Below, piece after piece: positions 6,805-15,978 of a DNA stretch of 41,313 nucleotides (position 1 is the first letter of the stretch; each line of letters opens with the position of its first letter). The notes beneath the pieces were generated by a model. It had not been told where the DNA came from, did not search any database, and saw only the letters and a list, made by a program, of their open reading frames with translations. This DNA comes from Ruminococcus sp. AF41-9. Lineage in GTDB: Bacteria > Bacillota > Clostridia > Lachnospirales > Lachnospiraceae. Where the stretch lies: NCBI RefSeq assembly GCF_003477525.1, contig NZ_QUDO01000036.1:1-41313 (forward strand). Reading direction: 5' to 3'. The translations under genes were made by a program, and so were the position numbers.

Positions 6805-8624
6805 GTGACAAAATCAGAAAATATGTGCTCCCAAACCTGCCGTACCTCTTTGTGTTCTGGTTCTTCTCCAAAATCGGGACGGCCTACCGGATCGCCCCCG
6901 GCACAGACTTTGGGACAAAGCTCATGGGGATGCTCTACACCTTCCCCAAAGCCTTTGAAACCTACTGGCCGGGGCTGGGCGGTATTGACCTGCTGGTGGG
7001 CCTTGCCGGTGCGGCTGGGGTGTATCTGCTGATACAGTCAAAGATCAGGCAGGCGAAAAAATTCCGGCGGGATGCGGAGTACGGCACCGCCCGCTTCGGA
7101 ACAAAGGAGGATATAAAGCCGTTTGTAGACCCTAAATTTCAGAACAATGTCATTCTGACCGGGACGGAGTTCCTTACCATGAACACCCGTCCGAAGATAC
7201 CCGCCAATGCCCGGAACCTAAACGCCTGTGTCATCGGATCGTCCGGCTCGGGAAAGACAAGGTTCTGGTTGACCCCGCAGCTCCTTCAAGCCCATTCCTC
7301 GTATGTGGTGGTAGACCCGAAGGGCGGCACTCTCGACCAGTGCGGGCGGTTTCTGCAACGGGAGAAATACAGGGTGCGGGTGTTCAACAGTATCGACTTT
7401 TCAAAATCCATGCACTACAATCCGCTGGCCTATATCAAGACAGAAAGCGATGTTTTGAAATTTGTTACCGCCCTGATTGCCAACACCAAAGGCGACGGCA
7501 AGGAGGGCGACGAGTTCTGGACAAAAGCAGAAACCCTCTTGTACTGCGCCCTTGTGTCCTACATCGTCTTTGAGGGGCCGGAGGAAGAACGCAACATGAA
7601 TACGCTGGTGGAAATGATAAACAGCATGGAAGTCCGGGAGGATGACGAAACCTTCAAAAACGCGGTGGACTATATGTTTGACGGGCTGGAACGCCGCAGC
7701 CCCCAGCACTTCGCCGTGAGGCAGTATAAGAAATACAAGCTCGCCAGCGGCAAGACAGCCAAAAGCATTTTGATTTCCTGCGGTGCAAGACTGGCTCCCT
7801 TTGATATTCCCCAACTTCGGGAGATCATGTCTTATGACGAACTGGAGCTGGATAAGCTGGGGGATGAAAAATCAGCGCTGTTCTTTCTTATCAGCGACAC
7901 GGACACCACCTACAACTTTTTGGTTGCCCTCGCTTTTTCGCAGATGTTCAACCTTCTGTGTGAACGGGCTGATAACACCTATGGCGGGCGTCTGCCCTAC
8001 CATGTGCGGGTGCTGTGGGACGAGGCTGCCAACACCGGGCAGGTGCCGGGGCTGGAAAAGATTGTGGCCGTCATCCGCTCCCGGGAGATCAGCCTGACGC
8101 TCTTTTATCAGGCTATGAGCCAGTGCAAGGCATTGTACAAAGACCATTCCGAAACCATTATGGGAAACATGGACAGCATCGTGTTCCTCGGAGGCCGGGA
8201 GGCTTCCACCCTAAAGGATATTTCGGAAAACTGGCTGGGCAAGGCCACCATCTCTATGCAGACCGAGGGCCGAAGCCGTGGACAGTCTGAAAGTTACAGC
8301 CAGAATATGCAGCGGCTTGGCCGGGAGCTGATGACCACCAGCGAGATCACCACCATGCCCGGGGATAAATGTATCTTGCAGCTTCGGGGGATCCCGCCTT
8401 TTCTATCCCCAAAGTATGACTTGAAAAAGCACCCGAATTACAAGTACACAGCCGAATTTGATAAAAAGAAAAACGCCTTCCGCTTGGAAAGCCTGTTCCG
8501 CCACCGGCCATTGAGACTAAAGCCGGAGGACGAATACACGGTGTACGAAGTGGATGGCTCCGACACAGACGAAGAAGCTGACCTATTGAACTTCGATGAT
8601 CTGGACAGCGACGAGTTCGTGTAA
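6801..8624 (+). CDS. VirD4/TraG-type conjugation coupling protein (T4CP)
   Basis: This 607-aa membrane ATPase has two N-terminal transmembrane segments (roughly residues 8-30 and 55-75). The Walker A GSSGSGKT lies near 146-153, a Walker B-like region WDEAANTG near 405-412, and a long C-terminal acidic tail follows (EVDGSDTDEEADLLNFDDLD). It would recruit the relaxase-DNA complex to the type IV secretion channel at the membrane. Translation most likely begins at TTG 6801, overlapping the pcfB-like stop by 3 nt, with only a weak Shine-Dalgarno, so coupling to the upstream gene is likely. It is directly followed by palindrome copy 4. Confidence 0.92.
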   Translation: MSDKIRKYVLPNLPYLFVFWFFSKIGTAYRIAPGTDFGTKLMGMLYTFPKAFETYWPGLGGIDLLVGLAGAAGVYLLIQSKIRQAKKFRRDAEYGTARFGTKEDIKPFVDPKFQNNVILTGTEFLTMNTRPKIPANARNLNACVIGSSGSGKTRFWLTPQLLQAHSSYVVVDPKGGTLDQCGRFLQREKYRVRVFNSIDFSKSMHYNPLAYIKTESDVLKFVTALIANTKGDGKEGDEFWTKAETLLYCALVSYIVFEGPEEERNMNTLVEMINSMEVREDDETFKNAVDYMFDGLERRSPQHFAVRQYKKYKLASGKTAKSILISCGARLAPFDIPQLREIMSYDELELDKLGDEKSALFFLISDTDTTYNFLVALAFSQMFNLLCERADNTYGGRLPYHVRVLWDEAANTGQVPGLEKIVAVIRSREISLTLFYQAMSQCKALYKDHSETIMGNMDSIVFLGGREASTLKDISENWLGKATISMQTEGRSRGQSESYSQNMQRLGRELMTTSEITTMPGDKCILQLRGIPPFLSPKYDLKKHPNYKYTAEFDKKKNAFRLESLFRHRPLRLKPEDEYTVYEVDGSDTDEEADLLNFDDLDSDEFV

Positions 8625-8647
8625 CTTCGGGCCATGATGACCCGAAG
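8625..8647. repeat. Palindrome copy 4 of 18
   Basis: Left arm CTTCGGGCCA, spacer TGA, right arm with one change (TGACCCGAAG). It begins at the base directly after the coupling-protein stop codon. Confidence 0.9.
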
Positions 8648-8713
8648 CGCCGCCGATGTGGGCGGCTTTTTTTGTACCCAAAACCATCAAACAAACAAAA
8701 TGGAGGAACGTAT

Positions 8714-8929
8714 ATGGAATTTTTCAATCAGGCAATCGACATTCTCAAAATTCTGGTTATGGCTCTTGGTGCCGGTCTGGCGGTATGGGGCGTCATCAAC
8801 CTTCTGGAAGGTTACGGGTCGGACAACCCTGCGGCAAAAAGCCAGGGCATTAAGCAGCTCATGGCTGGCGGCGGTGTCGTTCTGATCGGTCTTCAGCTTA
8901 TCCCTCTGCTGTCCGGCCTGTTCAGCTAA
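8714..8929 (+). CDS. Maff2 family small membrane protein (VirB2-like)
   Basis: The 71-aa hydrophobic protein has two membrane segments (LVMALGAGLAVWGVINLL and MAGGGVVLIGLQLIPLLSGL) separated by a short polar loop. Maff2 proteins regularly sit between the coupling protein and the TrbL-like gene in Tn1549-type elements and resemble VirB2-like channel subunits; the pilin role is by analogy. GGAGG at 8702-8706 precedes ATG 8714 by 7 nt. An in-frame start at 8672 lacks such support. Confidence 0.82.
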   Translation: MEFFNQAIDILKILVMALGAGLAVWGVINLLEGYGSDNPAAKSQGIKQLMAGGGVVLIGLQLIPLLSGLFS

Positions 8930-8969
8930 GTGTCACCCGTTGTCCCTTTTCCAGAAAAGGAGCTGATGT

Positions 8970-9836
8970 ATGGACTTTATCATCGACGCAATCGTTGAAT
9001 GGCTGAAAGGTCTGCTCGTCGATGGTATCATGGGAAATCTGGACGGCCTTTTCGATAACGTCAATCAGAGCGTTGGCGAGATCGCCACACAGGTAGGCAC
9101 GACCCCGGCGGACTGGAACGCCGGGGTCTTTTCCATGATACGACAGATCTCTGAAACTGCCATCCTGCCAATCGCCGGGGTCATCCTCACTTTTGTAATG
9201 ACTTATGAGCTGATACAGATGCTCATAGAACGCAACAACCTCCATGAAGTTGACACATGGATGTTTTTTAAGTGGGTGTTCAAAACCTTTGTGGCTGTGA
9301 TGATCCTGACGAACACCTTCAATATCGTGCTGGCGGTCTTTGATGTGAGCCAGCATGTGATACAGCAGTCAGCGGGCATTATCCAGAACGGGACAGAGAT
9401 CACGCCGGATGTGCTGGACAGTTTGCGGACAGAGCTTGAGGCGATGGAGTTAGGTCCTCTGTTCGGACTCTGGCTACAATCCTTCCTGATCCAGCTTACC
9501 ATGATTGCCTTAAACATCGTGATCTTCGTCATCGTATATGGCCGTATGATTGAAATTTATTTACTCACAAGTTTAGCGCCTATCCCGTTTGCCACAGTCC
9601 CCAACAGGGAAACCGGACACATGGGGCAGAACTATTTCCGCTCCCTCTTTGCAGTAGGCTTTCAAGGCCTATTGATCTTAGTCTGTGTCGCCATCTATGC
9701 GGTGCTGATCCAGAGTATCGCCACCGACGGCGACCCCATCGGGGCGATCTGGGGCTGTGTGGGATATACGGTGCTGCTGTGTTTTACCTTATTCAAAACA
9801 GGCAGTCTTGCAAAATCCATCTTCGGCTGCCATTAA
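8970..9836 (+). CDS. TrbL/VirB6-like conjugal transfer membrane protein
   Basis: This 288-aa polytopic protein has an amphipathic start (MDFIIDAIVEWLKGLLVDGI). About five hydrophobic segments follow, including ILPIAGVILTFVMTYELI, FVAVMILTNTFNIVLAVFDV, MIALNIVIFVIVYG and LLILVCVAIYAVLI. The conserved stretch SLAPIPFATVPNRE near residue 205-220 is typical of TrbL/VirB6-like proteins of Firmicute ICEs. It would form part of the inner-membrane channel of the mating apparatus. The gene lies between maff2 and spoVG-like genes, 40 nt after the former, with AAAGGAG before ATG 8970. Confidence 0.88.
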   Translation: MDFIIDAIVEWLKGLLVDGIMGNLDGLFDNVNQSVGEIATQVGTTPADWNAGVFSMIRQISETAILPIAGVILTFVMTYELIQMLIERNNLHEVDTWMFFKWVFKTFVAVMILTNTFNIVLAVFDVSQHVIQQSAGIIQNGTEITPDVLDSLRTELEAMELGPLFGLWLQSFLIQLTMIALNIVIFVIVYGRMIEIYLLTSLAPIPFATVPNRETGHMGQNYFRSLFAVGFQGLLILVCVAIYAVLIQSIATDGDPIGAIWGCVGYTVLLCFTLFKTGSLAKSIFGCH

Positions 9837-9840
9837 GAGA

Positions 9841-9863
9841 CTTCGGGCCATGATGACCCGAAG
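9841..9863. repeat. Palindrome copy 5 of 18
   Basis: Same sequence as copy 4 (spacer TGA, right arm TGACCCGAAG). It begins 4 nt after the TrbL-like stop and precedes the Shine-Dalgarno of the SpoVG-like gene. Confidence 0.9.
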
Positions 9864-9879
9864 CGGAAAGGAGCAATCC

Positions 9880-10302
9880 ATGCAGGAAAAAACTGCGGGC
9901 GGAACACCAGCCGCCCCTATAAAGCTGGATGTAAGCGTGCGGGTCATCGAACCTGTGAAAAACCTCATGGGCTTTGCCAGCGTGAAATTCAATGACTGCT
10001 TTGTGGTGGAAAATCTGAAAATCGTACAGGGCAGCAAGGGCCTCTTTCTTGGGATGCCCAGCCAGCCGGACGGAAAAGGCGGCTACCGGGATATGGCCTA
10101 CCCTGTCACAAAGGAGTTCCGGGAACAGCTCAATACCGCTGTTCTGCAAGCCTATGAGGCAAAGCTGGAACAGATGGCGGAGCGCGGCTCTGTGGGGCGT
10201 GCGTCTATCAGCGACCAGCTCAAAGCCGGGAAAGCGGCTGCCGAACAGGCAAAGGCAGAACGGCCTCCGAAGGAAAAATCCAGCCGCAGCGCAGAGCGTT
10301 GA
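9880..10302 (+). CDS. SpoVG family protein
   Basis: The 140-aa protein carries the SpoVG domain from about residue 15 to 95 (LDVSVRVIEPVKNLMGFASV, CFVVENLKIVQGSKGLFLGM, then PVTKEFREQL). A Lys/Glu-rich tail follows. SpoVG proteins bind nucleic acid and regulate gene expression in Firmicutes; ICE copies are common within the transfer operon, possibly as regulators. AAAGGAG at 9867-9873 precedes ATG 9880 by 6 nt. The next palindrome starts at the base after its stop codon. Confidence 0.88.
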   Translation: MQEKTAGGTPAAPIKLDVSVRVIEPVKNLMGFASVKFNDCFVVENLKIVQGSKGLFLGMPSQPDGKGGYRDMAYPVTKEFREQLNTAVLQAYEAKLEQMAERGSVGRASISDQLKAGKAAAEQAKAERPPKEKSSRSAER

Positions 10303-10325
10303 TCTCGGGCCATGCTGGCCCGAAG
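10303..10325. repeat. Palindrome copy 6 of 18
   Basis: Left arm TCTCGGGCCA, spacer TGC, perfect right arm. It begins directly after the SpoVG-like stop codon, and the next Shine-Dalgarno follows within 4 nt. Confidence 0.88.
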
Positions 10326-10344
10326 CAGAAAGGAGGCGGGAACC

Positions 10345-10965
10345 ATGCCACGCAAACGGACGGGCTATGACGCGGCCTGCTACTATGACGGAAAACTGCT
10401 GGGCCGCTGTACCAAAGCGGACAGCGACGCCTATACCCTGTTGATGAACGCCTGCGGCGGGGACGCCGCCCGTGTCCTTCGGGAATATGCCTATTTTTCC
10501 CCGGAACTGAAAGCCATCTTAGAAAAGGCAGCACTCATGCAGGCGGACCGGAGCCGGACGGGCGGAATGTTCCATGCGCCGAAAAGCTCCCCATGGGGCG
10601 AGGTGCAAAGCTGTGAAACCCTCTGTCCGGGGGTGTTTCTGGTATCTACCGCCAGCCACGGCGGAACGATGGTGGCAAACGAGGTAGCCGCCGTCCTCTC
10701 CCCGGCGGCGAAAAAGTGCGGCTTCAAGGATAAGGGCTATATCTGCTATGAGGAGGACGCACAGGAAAGTGTGGTGCTCCGGGAACTGCTGGACAAAAAA
10801 CTGTGGAACATCCCTGACCGCATTAAGGACAAAGGACAGTTTGAAGAAAAACTCAATCAGTCCATCCGGCAGTATCACCCCGAATACTGGCGGGCAAGGC
10901 AGAGCGGACGAGAGGCCGCCGAAGCTGCCCGCAGCACAGCCCCGGCCAAAGAGGCCGCAAGATAA
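10345..10965 (+). CDS. Conserved ICE protein of unknown function
   Basis: The 206-aa soluble protein begins PRKRTGYDAACYYDGKLLGR. A central segment CPGVFLVSTASHGG is followed by AKKCGFKDKGYICYEEDAQE and a helical C-terminus rich in Ala and Arg. I recognise it only as a protein seen between spoVG-like and prgI-like genes of Tn1549-type ICEs, and I cannot assign an activity. The Ser-His-Gly-Gly and paired cysteines are the most distinctive residues. AAAGGAGG at 10329-10336 precedes ATG 10345 by 8 nt; the longer frame from 10312 would start inside palindrome copy 6. Confidence 0.75.
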   Translation: MPRKRTGYDAACYYDGKLLGRCTKADSDAYTLLMNACGGDAARVLREYAYFSPELKAILEKAALMQADRSRTGGMFHAPKSSPWGEVQSCETLCPGVFLVSTASHGGTMVANEVAAVLSPAAKKCGFKDKGYICYEEDAQESVVLRELLDKKLWNIPDRIKDKGQFEEKLNQSIRQYHPEYWRARQSGREAAEAARSTAPAKEAAR

Positions 10966-10988
10966 CCTCGGGCCATGCTGGCCCGAAG
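10966..10988. repeat. Palindrome copy 7 of 18
   Basis: Left arm CCTCGGGCCA, spacer TGC, right arm TGGCCCGAAG. It begins directly after the stop codon of the preceding gene. Confidence 0.9.
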
Positions 10989-11009
10989 CAATAAAGGAGG
11001 TGTACCAAA

Positions 11010-11396
11010 ATGGCCTATGTGCCAGTACCAAAAGACCTTTCCAAAATCAAGACAAAGCTGGCCTTCAACCTAACGAAGCGCCAGCTTGTTTGTTTTTCCA
11101 GCGCAGCGGCGGTGGGCCTCCCGGCTTACCTGTTTTCCCGTGGCAGTATCGGGAACAGTGCCGCCATGTTCCTGATGATCGGCCTCATGCTCCCGTTCTT
11201 CTTTCTGGCTATGTATGAACGAGACGGTCTGCCGCTGGAAAAAGTGCTGAAAAACATCATCCGCACCCGGTTCCTCTATCCCCGTGTGCGGCCTTACAAA
11301 ACCGAAAACTTCTATGCGCTGCTTAGCGCCAGAAAGGAGGCGCAGCCGATTGCGAAACAACAGAAGGGCCGGAAAGCCCGCAGGCAGAAAGCCTGA
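11010..11396 (+). CDS. PrgI family conjugation membrane protein
   Basis: The 128-aa protein has a polar start (MAYVPVPKDLSKIKTKLAFN). Two adjacent membrane segments follow at about residues 29-70, then the PrgI-like YERDGLPLEKVLKNIIRTRF and a basic tail. PrgI proteins are encoded next to the VirB4 ATPase and belong to the mating-pair formation machinery, comparable in place to VirB3. AAAGGAGG ahead of ATG 11010 is well spaced. Its 3' end overlaps the likely start of the VirB4 gene by about 47 nt, which suggests translational coupling. Confidence 0.87.
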   Translation: MAYVPVPKDLSKIKTKLAFNLTKRQLVCFSSAAAVGLPAYLFSRGSIGNSAAMFLMIGLMLPFFFLAMYERDGLPLEKVLKNIIRTRFLYPRVRPYKTENFYALLSARKEAQPIAKQQKGRKARRQKA

Positions 11397-13743
11397 AAAG
11401 CAGGGCCTTCTCGGCCTGTTCACAAAGGGAAAGAACATTCCCACCACCGCCCAGCAGACCCTCCCTTACCGGGAAATGTACCGGGACGGGGTGTGCCGGG
11501 TAGCGGACCGCTATTACACCAAAACCATTGAATACGAGGACATCAACTACCAGCTCGCACAGTCCGAAGATCAGGCAGCCATTTTTGACGGGTGGAGCGC
11601 CTGTCTGAACTACTTTGACAGCAGCCTTCCGTTCCAGCTTTCCTTCCTCAACCACCGGAGCCGCCCGGGCAGCCGGTACAGCGTGAACATCCCCATGCAG
11701 GACGATGATTACAACAGCGTCCGGTGTGAGTATGTGGAAATGCTGGAAAACCAGATCGCCAAAAGCAACAACGGCATTGTCCGCACAAAGCTCCTGACCT
11801 TCGGCGTGAATGTGGACGACCTTTCCACCGCCAGGGCAAGGCTGGAACGTGTAGAGGCGGACATTTGCGGGAACTTCAAAAAGCTGGGCGTCAAGTGCCG
11901 ATCCCTTTCGGGGCTGGAACGGCTGGAGCTTCTTCACGGGCAGCTCCACCCCGGCAGCGGCTCCCCCTTCCGGTTTTCATGGGATATGATCCCCAAAACC
12001 GGGCTCTCCACCAAAGACTTTATCGCCCCGGACAGTTTCGATTTTCGTTTCAGCCGTCTGTTCCGGGTGGGGACGACTTGGGGCGCTGCCTCCTACTTGC
12101 AGATTTTGGCCTCAGAGCTCTCGGACAAGCTGCTGGCGGAGCTTTTGGAAATGGATGCGGAAATGACCATCACTCTCCATATCCAAACCGTCGATCAGGC
12201 CGCCGCCGTGAAATCCATCAAGGCCAAAGTCTCCGACATTGACAAGATGAAGGTGGAGGAACAAAAGAAGGCAGCCCGGGCCGGGTACGACATGGACATA
12301 CTCCCGCCCGACCTTGTGACGTACAGCAACGACGCAAAGACCCTCTTGGAAGATTTGCAGAGCCGGAACGAGCGAATGTTCCTTCTGACCTTCCTTGTGG
12401 TGAACATGGCCCCGACCCGCCGGGAGCTGGACAATGACCTGTTCACGGTGTCGGGTATCGTTCAGAAATACAACTGCACCTTGAAGCGGCTGGACTTCCA
12501 GCAGGAGGACGGTTTTCTTTCCAGCCTGCCGCTGGGCCATAACGGCATTGAGATCAAGCGCGGCATGACGACCAGCTCCACGGCCATTTTCGTTCCCTTT
12601 ATGACGCAGGAGCTCCGCATGGACGGCGAGGCCGTCTATTACGGGCTCAACGCTCTTTCCCATAACGTCATCATGGCAAACCGGAAGAAGCTCAAAAACC
12701 CCAACGGCCTGTTCCTCGGTGTGCCGGGTTCCGGCAAATCCTTTGCCGCAAAGCGGGAGCTTGTGAACGTGTTCCTTGCCACCCGTGACCGGATCATTGT
12801 GGTGGACCCGATGGGCGAATACTCGCCCCTTATCAAGCGGCTGGGCGGTCAGGTCATCGAGATCGCCCCGGACAGCCCCCACCACATCAATCCGATGGAC
12901 ATTGACCTGAGCTTTGACGAGGAAAACCCGATGGCGCTGAAAGCCGACTTTATCCTGTCACTGATGGAGCTGATCGTTGGCGGCAAGGATGGCTTGCAGC
13001 CGGTGGAGCGGACCGTCATTGACCGCTGTGTACGCCAGATGTACCGGGAACACTTGCAGGACCCGGGAACAAGCAAAATGCCGACCCTCCAAACCCTGTA
13101 TGACCTGCTCTGTTCCCAGCCGGAGGGCGAGGCGGTACGGCTGGCAACTGCCCTTGAAATCTATGTGTCGGGTTCCCTTAACGTGTTCAACCATGAAACC
13201 AATGTGGACCTGAACCGCCGTCTGGTATGCCTTGACTTAAAAAAGCTGGGGGCCGGACTTCGGACGATTGCCATGCTCATTATGCAGGACTTGGTAAACT
13301 CGCAGGTGTCCATGAATTTCCTGCGCGGTATCGCTACATGGTGCTACTTCGACGAATTTCATGTGCTGCTCCGTGACCGTCTGACGGCAAGCTATTGTGT
13401 GGCGATCTGGAAAATGCTGCGAAAAAAAGGGTGCGTTCCCAGTGCTTTAACGCAGAACGTAAAGGATTTTCTGGCAAGCCCGGAGATTGAGAACATCTTT
13501 GAAAACTCGGACTTCCTTGTGCTGCTCTCGCAGGCACAGGGGGACCGACAGATTTTAGCCAAACAGCTTGGGATCAGCCCCCACCAGCTTTCCTATGTGA
13601 CCCATACCAATTCCGGCGAAGGGCTGCTGTTCTTCGGGAACACCACCATCCCGTTTGTTGACCGCTTCCCGCAGAACACCGAGCTGTACGCCATTATGAC
13701 CACCCGCCCGGAGGACAAAAAACAGGAAATGAACCGGGCATAA
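11350..13743 (+). CDS. VirB4/TraE-like type IV secretion ATPase
   Basis: The protein is about 797 aa with a Walker A motif GVPGSGKS near residue 457-464 and a Walker B region CYFDEFHVLL near 663-672. Downstream it has NVKDFLASPEIENIFENSDF and LLSQAQGDR, all typical of VirB4 proteins of Tn1549-like ICEs. It would energise assembly of the conjugation channel. The likely start is TTG 11350, 9 nt after AAAGGAGG (11333-11340) inside the prgI-like gene; the in-frame ATG at 11284 lies upstream of that site and gives an unlikely basic leader. Palindrome copy 8 follows 4 nt after the stop. Confidence 0.92.
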   Translation: MRNNRRAGKPAGRKPEKQGLLGLFTKGKNIPTTAQQTLPYREMYRDGVCRVADRYYTKTIEYEDINYQLAQSEDQAAIFDGWSACLNYFDSSLPFQLSFLNHRSRPGSRYSVNIPMQDDDYNSVRCEYVEMLENQIAKSNNGIVRTKLLTFGVNVDDLSTARARLERVEADICGNFKKLGVKCRSLSGLERLELLHGQLHPGSGSPFRFSWDMIPKTGLSTKDFIAPDSFDFRFSRLFRVGTTWGAASYLQILASELSDKLLAELLEMDAEMTITLHIQTVDQAAAVKSIKAKVSDIDKMKVEEQKKAARAGYDMDILPPDLVTYSNDAKTLLEDLQSRNERMFLLTFLVVNMAPTRRELDNDLFTVSGIVQKYNCTLKRLDFQQEDGFLSSLPLGHNGIEIKRGMTTSSTAIFVPFMTQELRMDGEAVYYGLNALSHNVIMANRKKLKNPNGLFLGVPGSGKSFAAKRELVNVFLATRDRIIVVDPMGEYSPLIKRLGGQVIEIAPDSPHHINPMDIDLSFDEENPMALKADFILSLMELIVGGKDGLQPVERTVIDRCVRQMYREHLQDPGTSKMPTLQTLYDLLCSQPEGEAVRLATALEIYVSGSLNVFNHETNVDLNRRLVCLDLKKLGAGLRTIAMLIMQDLVNSQVSMNFLRGIATWCYFDEFHVLLRDRLTASYCVAIWKMLRKKGCVPSALTQNVKDFLASPEIENIFENSDFLVLLSQAQGDRQILAKQLGISPHQLSYVTHTNSGEGLLFFGNTTIPFVDRFPQNTELYAIMTTRPEDKKQEMNRA

Positions 13744-13747
13744 CACA

Positions 13748-13770
13748 CTTCGGGCCATGATGACCCGAGG
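13748..13770. repeat. Palindrome copy 8 of 18
   Basis: CTTCGGGCCA, spacer TGA, right arm TGACCCGAGG. It begins 4 nt after the VirB4 stop and is followed by AAAGGAGG. Confidence 0.88.
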
Positions 13771-13791
13771 TTTGGAAAGGAGGGATACATC

Positions 13792-15603
13792 ATCGGAAAG
13801 AAACCGGACAAACGGAATTTTCAAAGGCCGGGGCCGACGGAGGATACCGGGGGCAATCGCCCCGGACCGGCGGAACGGGAAAGACCTTCCCCCGCACCAT
13901 CCCGACGTCTGCGGTTTGAGGACGAGGATACCGGACAGGACATCCCTTCGGGCCACAATGGCCCGAAGTCCAAAAGCGGCAAGTTTCAAGAGGACAGCCG
14001 GAAAAGCCGTCCCTCTGACCGCATGAGGCAGGAGGATGAAGCGGGCGGGCCGCAGGATACCGGCAAGGCACAGGAGCCGGAGGGCTCCGCCGAGAAGGCC
14101 GGGAGCAAAAAGGACAAGTACCAGAAAGCACAGGCAAAAGCGGAACACGCCGGGGAAAAGCTGGGAAAGGCCCGGGAGAAACTGGACAAGACCGAGGCAA
14201 AACGGGCAGCGAAGAAGCCGCCGGGGCTTGCAAAAAAGGCAGTCCGGGGAGCCCGCACAGAAGCGTGGTTCTATGTCCACAACAAGATACACGAGGTTGA
14301 GCATGAAAATGTGGGTGTGGAAGGAGCCCATAAATCCGAGCTGGCCGCAGAGGCCGGAGCCCGGAAACTGACCCGCTATGCCAAACGCCGCTGGCGGGAA
14401 CACCCAGCCCGGAAGGTGGCAAAGTGGGAACGGAAGGACATAAAAGCCCGGGCCAATGTGGATTTTCAAAAGATGGCCTCCGAGCACCCGGAACTTGCCA
14501 GCAATCCGCTTTCCCGTGTGCAGCAGAAATGGAAACTGAAACGCCGGTATTCCAAAGAAGCAAAGGCGGCTGCAAAACAGGGCACAAAGGCCGCAAAGAA
14601 AACCGCTGCCGCTTCGGAAACTGCGACCCGTCGGGCGGCGCAGTTTGTGACCCGTTATCCCGTGGCGGTGCTGGTCCTGCTCCTGTTGTTGCTGCTCTGT
14701 TTTCTTGTGTCGGCGGTAAGCTCTATCTTTCCCACGCTTGGCAGCGGCCTTGCCAATGCGTTATCCGGCACCTCCTACGCCTCGGAGGATACGGACCTGC
14801 TGGGCGTGGACGAGGACTACACGGCACTGGAAAACGAGCTGGCGCAGACGGTAGCGAACATCGAAAGCACCCATCCCGGTTATGACGAGTACCGCTATTC
14901 CGTGGACGAGATCGGCCATAACCCCTATGAGCTGGCATCCTATCTCTCGGCAAAGTACCATGTGTATTTCCGGGAACAGGTGCAGGACGAACTGCGGGAG
15001 ATCTTCGAGGCACAGTATGAGCTGACCTTGACGGAGGAAGTCGAGATACGCTACCGCACCGAAACCAGCACCGACCCGGAGACCGGGGAAACCACCACCG
15101 AGGAAGTCCCCTATGAGTATTACATCTTAAATGTGACCCTCACAAACAAGACGCTGCCCGCCGTGATCCTGCCGAGGCTTAACGAACAGCAGCGGGAAAT
15201 CTACACCGTTATGCAGCAGCTCAAAGGCAACAAACCCTATCTGTGGGAAGGGATTTACAACGGCGGCGAAGATACCGGCCCCAGCTATGAGATACCCGGC
15301 GAGGCGCTGGATGACCCGGCTTTTGCGGCGCTCATGGAAGAAGCCACAAAGTACATCGGCTGGCCCTATGTGTGGGGCGGCTCCAGCCCGTCCACCTCCT
15401 TTGACTGTTCGGGCTTTGTCTGCTGGGTGTACACGGCCAGCGGCGTCCACAACCTGCCCCGTACCACGGCGCAGGGCATTTATAACCAGTGCGCTATCAT
15501 TTCCCCCTCCGAGGCAAAGCCCGGCGACATTATCTTTTTCACGGGAACCTATGACAGCCCCGGCCCTGTGTCCCATGTGGGGATTTATGTGGGCGACGGA
15601 TGA
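13792..15603 (+). CDS. CD1108-family mobile element protein with C-terminal NlpC/P60 hydrolase domain, frame-broken near its end
   Basis: The N-terminal region (residues 1-280) is charged and repeat-like. It is followed by one membrane segment (VAVLVLLLLLLLCFLVSAV, near 287-310), an extracellular stem, and an NlpC/P60 domain with catalytic Cys539 in DCSGF and His in SHVGIYVGDG. It would open peptidoglycan for the mating channel. AAAGGAGGG at 13777-13785 points to a start at 13792, where the codon is ATC; the nearest in-frame ATG is at 14023. After VGDG the frame stops. Restoring one A near 15599-15600 gives MMLHCGSPIQYANINSSYW and a stop at 15687-15689, which is the expected end of the domain. 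The catalytic His is retained, so activity is uncertain. Confidence 0.85.
   Translation: MGKKPDKRNFQRPGPTEDTGGNRPGPAERERPSPAPSRRLRFEDEDTGQDIPSGHNGPKSKSGKFQEDSRKSRPSDRMRQEDEAGGPQDTGKAQEPEGSAEKAGSKKDKYQKAQAKAEHAGEKLGKAREKLDKTEAKRAAKKPPGLAKKAVRGARTEAWFYVHNKIHEVEHENVGVEGAHKSELAAEAGARKLTRYAKRRWREHPARKVAKWERKDIKARANVDFQKMASEHPELASNPLSRVQQKWKLKRRYSKEAKAAAKQGTKAAKKTAAASETATRRAAQFVTRYPVAVLVLLLLLLLCFLVSAVSSIFPTLGSGLANALSGTSYASEDTDLLGVDEDYTALENELAQTVANIESTHPGYDEYRYSVDEIGHNPYELASYLSAKYHVYFREQVQDELREIFEAQYELTLTEEVEIRYRTETSTDPETGETTTEEVPYEYYILNVTLTNKTLPAVILPRLNEQQREIYTVMQQLKGNKPYLWEGIYNGGEDTGPSYEIPGEALDDPAFAALMEEATKYIGWPYVWGGSSPSTSFDCSGFVCWVYTASGVHNLPRTTAQGIYNQCAIISPSEAKPGDIIFFTGTYDSPGPVSHVGIYVGDG
13946..13968. 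repeat. Palindrome copy 9 of 18 (inside a gene)
   Basis: Consensus arms with spacer CAA, lying in frame inside the CD1108-type gene, where it encodes SGHNGPKS-like residues. It is one of three copies that are translated. Confidence 0.88.
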
Positions 15604-15711
15604 TGCTCCATTGTGGTTCGCCCATCCAATACGCAAACATCAATTCAAGCTACTGGCAGACACATTTCTATGCCTTCGGGCGTTTGTGAGCCAGAGGAAA
15701 GGAGTCCTTGC

Positions 15712-15978
15712 ATGAACAAGATCGACAAGCTCGATAAGGAATTGGAAAAAGCCCGGGAGAAGGCTGCCGAATGGCAGGTAAAAATCCGGGAGCTGGAAAA
15801 GCAGAAACAGGAGGAAGAAAACAGCCAGATCGTGCAGGCGGTGCGCTCGCTCAAACTGACCCCCGCCCAGCTTATGGCTTTTCTGAATGACCCCAAAAAC
15901 AGCCTTACCGCTTCGGGCCATACTGACCCGAAGCCGGAGGCACCCGAAAAGGAGGACACAGCCCATGAAGAAAATTAA
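15712..15978 (+). CDS. DUF4315 family protein
   Basis: The 88-aa protein begins MNKIDKLDKELEKAREKAAEW and forms a coiled coil for about 45 residues. LKLTPAQLMAFLND follows, which is the DUF4315 hallmark seen in Tn1549-type elements. Its function is unknown. AAAGGAG (15698-15704) precedes ATG 15712 by 7 nt. The last quarter contains palindrome copy 10 in frame (ASGHTDPKPE). The stop overlaps the next gene start by 14 nt. Confidence 0.85.
   Translation: MNKIDKLDKELEKAREKAAEWQVKIRELEKQKQEEENSQIVQAVRSLKLTPAQLMAFLNDPKNSLTASGHTDPKPEAPEKEDTAHEEN
15911..15933. repeat. Palindrome copy 10 of 18 (inside a gene)
   Basis: CTTCGGGCCA, spacer TAC, right arm TGACCCGAAG, translated within the DUF4315 gene near its 3' end. 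Confidence 0.88.

Noticed and set aside
12112..12885. 257-codon reverse frame inside the VirB4 gene
   Set aside because: The forward frame is a clear VirB4 with all motifs; the reverse frame is a compositional shadow.
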